NCBI RefSeq assembly: GCF_000758325.1
Contig: NZ_CP009459.1
Location: 124,001-188,000, forward strand
Direction of reading: 5' to 3'
DNA length: 64,000 bases
Source: Cedecea neteri
GTDB taxonomy: Bacteria > Pseudomonadota > Gammaproteobacteria > Enterobacterales > Enterobacteriaceae
Shown one piece after another: positions 60,690 to 64,000 of the stretch (position 1 is its first letter; each line of letters begins with the position of its first letter). The translations under genes and the position numbers were made by a program. Below the pieces are notes generated by a model. That model saw nothing but the letters and a program-made list of their open reading frames with translations, was not told the origin of the DNA and did not search any database.

Positions 60690-61361
60690 ATGGTTGTTAT
60701 GAATGATCCTTCGCCAGGCGTCCTGTCGGTTTTTGATTTTGACGGCACGCTGACCCATAGCGATAGCTTTGTCCCGTTCCTGCGGTTTGCCTTTGGGCGA
60801 AAAACCTTCGCGCGCAAGATGATGCGTATGGTCATTCCGACGCTCAAATGCCTGCGCCGGAAACTGACCCGCGATGAATTAAAAGAAATACTGATTTCCA
60901 CCTTCTTAACCGGCGTGAATGAGCAGTGGGTCAAGGACAAAGCCGAAGTGTATTGCGCGAAAAACTTCGAAAAAATGATGCGCCCGCGTGGGCTGATGGC
61001 TGTTGCCGCTGAACTGCGTTCTGGCGCCGAAGTAACGCTGTGCTCTGCATCGCCAGCTATCGTGCTGCTGCCGTTCGCCGAACGTCTGGGCGTGAAGCTC
61101 ATCGGGACTCAGCTTGAAGTGGTGGACGGCGTGTTAACCGGCCGCATTAATGGCCACAACTGCCGCTGCGATCAAAAGATTCAGCGTCTGGAACAAGTTT
61201 ATGGCCCGCTCAACCAGCTGCATTTGCGCGCCTGGGGCGATTCCAGAGGGGATTATGAGCTGCTGACCGCGGCCAGAGATTACCACTGGCGCCACTTCCA
61301 CCGCGCCAAATCTCGTCGTCGCTCACCTATCGAAAGATTACGCCTCGACAAACATCTCTAA
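60690..61361 (+). CDS. HAD-IB family phosphatase
   Basis: The 223-residue protein has the HAD nucleophile motif FDFDGT (Asp16, Asp18), motif II around LCSASP and motif IV GDSRGDYELL. It resembles the CicA/SerB-like subgroup. The substrate is unknown. The ATG at 60690 is taken because it is followed closely by the conserved core; upstream in-frame starts overlap the divergent leader region. It is divergent from the Trp leader. Confidence 0.85.
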   Translation: MVVMNDPSPGVLSVFDFDGTLTHSDSFVPFLRFAFGRKTFARKMMRMVIPTLKCLRRKLTRDELKEILISTFLTGVNEQWVKDKAEVYCAKNFEKMMRPRGLMAVAAELRSGAEVTLCSASPAIVLLPFAERLGVKLIGTQLEVVDGVLTGRINGHNCRCDQKIQRLEQVYGPLNQLHLRAWGDSRGDYELLTAARDYHWRHFHRAKSRRRSPIERLRLDKHL

Positions 61362-61372
61362 ACCTCGTCATC

Positions 61373-61398
61373 AGGACGCCCTCGCCCGAAGGCGTCCT
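61373..61398. terminator. Hairpin between convergent HAD gene and alx
   Basis: AGGACGCC (61373-61380) pairs with GGCGTCCT (61391-61398) with a 10-base loop and a T-rich tail on the plus strand. Confidence 0.55.
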
Positions 61399-61407
61399 TC
61401 ATCTTAT

Positions 61408-62448
61408 CTAGTTCTTGCTGTCGCTTGATTCGGCTTTCGCCGGGAACATCACGCTGAGGATGATGCCCACGGCCAGCACGCCCAACACAACGTACAGGCT
61501 GGCGGTGGCCGAGATGCTGTAACCGTGGTGCCAGATGTGTTCGCTGGCGTTAAGCCCGAGCTTAGCGGCGATAAAGAACAGCAGCACCACCACCGCTTTT
61601 TCCAGATGAACGAGATACTGCTTTAACGCTTCCAGCACAAAATACAGGGTACGCAAACCAAGTATGGCGAACATCATTGCGCTGTAGACGATCAGCGGTT
61701 CACGGCTGACGGCAATAATGGCCGGGACGGAGTCGAAAGCAAACATCACGTCAGACAGCTCAACTACCGCCACGCAGAGCATCAGCGGTGTAGCATACAG
61801 CGTGGCTTTTTTTACTCGTCCCACGGTGATGGCCTGGTTTTCTGGCTTCGCCAGCTCGTGGTCAACCTCAGCCTGGTTAAGCAAGAATTTGCGCCCGGCA
61901 AGCTTTGGCCAGAGAGGGAAAAAGCGTTTTACCAGCCGATAAGCCAGATGCTGAGAGTAGTCCTCAACTTCGTCCTCTCCATCGTTGCCTTTGAGCATCA
62001 TCACCGCCGTCCACGCCACAATCAGCGCAAACACGATTTCAACATAAGGCCCCAGCGACAGCAGCCCCGTACCGATAGCCACAAACACGCCTCTGAAGAC
62101 AATCGCGCCGATAACGCCCCAGTAGAGCACGCGGTGCCGGTAGCGATCGGGAATACCAAACCAGGCAAAAATCGCCATCATCACGAACAGGTTATCGACG
62201 GAAAGCACCTTTTCAAGGGCATAACCGGTGACAAACAGGCTGGCGACTTCCGCCCCGTGATGAAGATATAAAAAACCGGCAAAAAGCATTGCCACTGCAA
62301 CCCAGAACACCGACCACAATGCGGCACTTTTCAGCGAAATAGGTTCGTCTTTGCGGTGCATAAAGAGGTCGATGAAAATGGCCCCTACCGAGAGCGCAAG
62401 AAATACCGCTACCGTTTCGGTCGGGAAACCAATATGTGTAGATACCAT
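61408..62448 (-). CDS. alx: TerC-family membrane protein Alx
   Basis: The 346-residue inner-membrane protein has the TerC pattern: acidic residues in GYALEKVLSVDNLFVMMAIF and a second site ELSDVMFAFDSVPAI. E. coli Alx (321) is induced at high pH and linked to Mn2+ export through a leader riboswitch. A comparable leader hairpin lies upstream here. Confidence 0.9.
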   Translation of the reverse strand: MVSTHIGFPTETVAVFLALSVGAIFIDLFMHRKDEPISLKSAALWSVFWVAVAMLFAGFLYLHHGAEVASLFVTGYALEKVLSVDNLFVMMAIFAWFGIPDRYRHRVLYWGVIGAIVFRGVFVAIGTGLLSLGPYVEIVFALIVAWTAVMMLKGNDGEDEVEDYSQHLAYRLVKRFFPLWPKLAGRKFLLNQAEVDHELAKPENQAITVGRVKKATLYATPLMLCVAVVELSDVMFAFDSVPAIIAVSREPLIVYSAMMFAILGLRTLYFVLEALKQYLVHLEKAVVVLLFFIAAKLGLNASEHIWHHGYSISATASLYVVLGVLAVGIILSVMFPAKAESSDSKN

Positions 62449-62462
62449 GTTTTATCCTTAAG

Positions 62463-62510
62463 GAATGACGGAGGTGGTTTCGGGGGATCCGGCGCCACCT
62501 CACTCCATTC
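62463..62510 (-). promoter_or_regulatory. Leader hairpin of alx
   Basis: GAATGACGGAGGTGG (62463-62477) and CCACCTCACTCCATTC (62495-62510) form a long imperfect stem 15 bases before the alx start. The classic yybP-ykoY Mn2+ riboswitch consensus could not be recognised, so it may be a diverged form or only its expression-platform part. Confidence 0.4.
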
Positions 62511-62524
62511 AGGATAAGCGGTAA

Positions 62525-62547
62525 GAGAAAAAAGGGTAGCCTTTTTC
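62525..62547 (-). terminator. Terminator of the sigma/anti-sigma operon
   Basis: AGAAAAAGG-CTA-CCcTTTTTTCT on the minus strand is a stem-loop ending in T residues, 37 bases past the anti-sigma stop. Confidence 0.6.
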
Positions 62548-62583
62548 TGACATTAGGACACAAACCAAGACCAGGGCTGTTAT

Positions 62584-63354
62584 TTAAATCGATCTCGCAT
62601 CCCCCGCGTACTGCGCTACCGCCTGCTGTAACCTCGCCGTCTGGCTGTCGTTGGCCGGGCTTATCATCGCGTAGTTATAGCGGCGATCGCTCCAGTATTG
62701 TGCCTTCAGATTATCGGCCTGGCGCTCTCCTTTCCCCAGCGTAAACATACCGGAAGGCCGGATGTAATACGCCACGCGCGTGCCCTGAGTGTCCCGGTAG
62801 ACCACCAGTGCCGCTGGCCCCTGCTCGGTCACCATTAAACGCCCGCCCACCAGCGTAAAACCATAATTATCCAGATCGGGAGCCAGCGCGCCGTTAATAA
62901 AATAGCGGCTCATCCAGTTGTTCACCTCCGCACGATCGCTGGCCACCACATCCAGCGCTTTCACGCTGCCGCTGTTCACCAGACGATAGGCCTGCACAGC
63001 ATCCTCCATCGGCAGAATTTGCCGCAGGACTTCGCTGGCATGCAGCTGCCACCCGGCCACTCCGCCCATGCCGACGGAAAACAGGAGGCAAAAAGCAACG
63101 GCTAAACGCCACCGGCGGGTACGCTGAATCTGCTGGCGTGCCCGCTGCACTTCCAGGGCAGGAGCAGAAACCTGCGGCACAAATTCATCCAAAGAAAGGC
63201 GTAAACGCCGGGCATCGGCCTGCCATTTTTTGACCTGTTCGGCCTGCTCGGGATGCTGCTGCAAATAGTGCTCAACCCACTTTTTGCGCTCGTCATCCAG
63301 TTGCCCGTCAACCCAGGCATGGAGATCCTGCTCGTCAGGTATGCGCGATTTCAT
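62584..63354 (-). CDS. Anti-sigma factor, membrane-anchored
   Basis: The 256-residue protein has an N-terminal cytoplasmic domain (DEQDLHAWVDGQLDDERKKWVEHYLQQHPEQAEQ) typical of ECF anti-sigma proteins, one membrane helix at about 84-106 (RWRLAVAFCLLFSVGMGGVAGW) and a periplasmic C-terminal domain. It starts inside the end of the sigma gene (four-base ATGA overlap) and would hold that sigma factor inactive until an envelope signal. No zinc-binding HxxxCxxC motif is seen. Confidence 0.88.
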   Translation of the reverse strand: MKSRIPDEQDLHAWVDGQLDDERKKWVEHYLQQHPEQAEQVKKWQADARRLRLSLDEFVPQVSAPALEVQRARQQIQRTRRWRLAVAFCLLFSVGMGGVAGWQLHASEVLRQILPMEDAVQAYRLVNSGSVKALDVVASDRAEVNNWMSRYFINGALAPDLDNYGFTLVGGRLMVTEQGPAALVVYRDTQGTRVAYYIRPSGMFTLGKGERQADNLKAQYWSDRRYNYAMISPANDSQTARLQQAVAQYAGDARSI

Positions 63355-63863
63355 TTTAATCTCCTTAATGCCGGGGTGGATGGCGTGCCCTCATCCCATT
63401 TTTGCAGCTGTTTTCTGGCTCGGGACAAGCGCGACATCACGGTTCCCAACGGAATATCCAGCGACTCAGCCGCTTCCTTATAACTCAACCCTTCCACGCT
63501 GATGAGCAGCAATAACGCACGCTGCTCCACGGGAAGCTGGCTGAACATCGCCAGCATATCGTCGTTGATCAGCATCTCTTCCGTTGACGCGGCTACCGGG
63601 TTTTCATCGCCAGTAAACAGCGACAAAATGCGCTGATAGCGTCTTTTTCGCCGCTCGCCGTCAATGAATTGCCGGTAGAGAATAGAGAACAGCCAGCTGC
63701 GAAGGCTCTCTCTCGCCGCCAGATCCCTCTCGCGGGTAAACGCTTTCTCAAGGCAGGACTGCACCAGATCCTCCGCGGCATGAGGATTACGCGTGAGCCA
63801 TAGGGCGAAACGCTGCAGATGCGGCAGCATTTCCCGTATTTCCTGTTCGCTCAGTTTTGACAT
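63351..63863 (-). CDS. ECF sigma factor
   Basis: The 170-residue protein has sigma region 2 (PHLQRFALWLTRNPHAAEDLVQSCLEKA) and region 4 (LPVEQRALLLLISVEGLSYKEAAESLDIPLGTVMSRLSRARKQL). It is cotranslated with its anti-sigma. The cytochrome b561 gene ends 21 bases upstream, so they probably form one operon. Target promoters are unknown; I see no obvious autoregulated promoter within the window. Confidence 0.9.
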   Translation of the reverse strand: MSKLSEQEIREMLPHLQRFALWLTRNPHAAEDLVQSCLEKAFTRERDLAARESLRSWLFSILYRQFIDGERRKRRYQRILSLFTGDENPVAASTEEMLINDDMLAMFSQLPVEQRALLLLISVEGLSYKEAAESLDIPLGTVMSRLSRARKQLQKWDEGTPSTPALRRLK

Positions 63864-63884
63864 GATTTACTCCACTGCGCGATG

Positions 63885-64000
63885 TTAGCCCCGGCCTTTG
63901 AAGCCCGTCATGCTGCTGAACACCCCATCACGCAATAACAGCGCATGGAACAGAGCAGCGGTCAGATGCAACACCACGGTGACGAATAACAGCAGCGCAA
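63885..64000 (-). CDS. Cytochrome b561 family protein (3' part only)
   Basis: The last 38 codons before a TAA at 63885-63887 are visible and run in from beyond the window edge. The frame reads ALLLFVTVVLHLTAALFHALLL, then a short tail ending in GRG, which matches the last haem-coordinating helix (two His) of cytochrome b561-type quinol oxidoreductases such as YodB/YceJ. Its gene lies just upstream of the sigma gene, which suggests a redox link to the sigma regulon. Confidence 0.78.
   Translation of the reverse strand, partial: ALLLFVTVVLHLTAALFHALLLRDGVFSSMTGFKGRG

Overview
The window is chromosomal DNA from a member of the Enterobacteriaceae. It carries the E. coli-type neighbourhood ygaV-ygaP, alaE-ygaC-ygaM, nrdHIEF, proVWX, mprA-emrAB, luxS-micA-gshA-yqaA-yqaB, a tRNA-Arg/tRNA-Ser cluster, csrA-alaS-recX-recA-pncC, the sorbitol (srl) operon and mltB, with many proteins near-identical in length to their E. 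coli counterparts. The genus cannot be fixed from this sequence alone. There is no prophage, insertion sequence or CRISPR array that I can see.

Layout. 1-11.8 kb is an accessory metabolic stretch: a truncated secreted hydrolase, an HxlR regulator, a ketopantoate-reductase-like enzyme, two AraC regulators, an NAD-dependent epimerase/reductase, two aldo/keto reductases, a Tat-exported cupin, two MFS transporters and a LysR regulator. 11.8-16.5 kb is a 1366-residue autotransporter with an extreme glycine-rich repeat passenger, followed by a 590-base AT-rich gap. 16.5-22.3 kb holds a histidine phosphatase, ygaV-ygaP, small conserved proteins, alaE, ygaC, ygaM and a MocR/AhpD-like divergent pair. 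22.3-36.6 kb is nrdHIEF (with an alginate-lyase-like gene joined on), proVWX, an MFS gene, a remnant of ygaH, and mprA-emrAB. 36.6-40.2 kb is an inserted arylsulfate sulfotransferase module, assT-dsbL-dsbI. 40.2-50.3 kb is the conserved luxS to pncC block, including the small RNA MicA and five tRNA genes. 50.4-53 kb is a metal ABC transporter with a Zur-like operator and a tiny coupled membrane protein. 53.2-59.3 kb is srlAEBDMRQ and mltB. 59.4-64 kb has a second tryptophanyl-tRNA synthetase, a HAD phosphatase, alx, and an ECF sigma/anti-sigma pair after a cytochrome b561.

How the parts work together. nrdHIEF forms the class Ib ribonucleotide reductase with its glutaredoxin-like donor and flavodoxin-like activator under tandem NrdR-type boxes. 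proVWX imports osmoprotectants. mprA represses emrAB. DsbL and DsbI form the disulfide that AssT needs. luxS, gshA and micA share a compact divergent locus. recA has a LexA-controlled promoter that overlaps the 3' end of pncC.

The most notable observation is upstream of the second tryptophanyl-tRNA synthetase (60458-60571). A 17-codon reading frame with two adjacent Trp codons is followed by a Rho-independent terminator and by a competing pairing segment. This is the full layout of a ribosome-mediated tryptophan attenuator, here placed in front of an aminoacyl-tRNA synthetase rather than a biosynthetic operon. Other points worth checking are the CCA-ended repeat elements between the tRNA-Arg genes, the 39-residue protein coupled to the zinc-type ABC transporter, the 10-bp phased repeat in front of mprA, and the decayed ygaZH locus.
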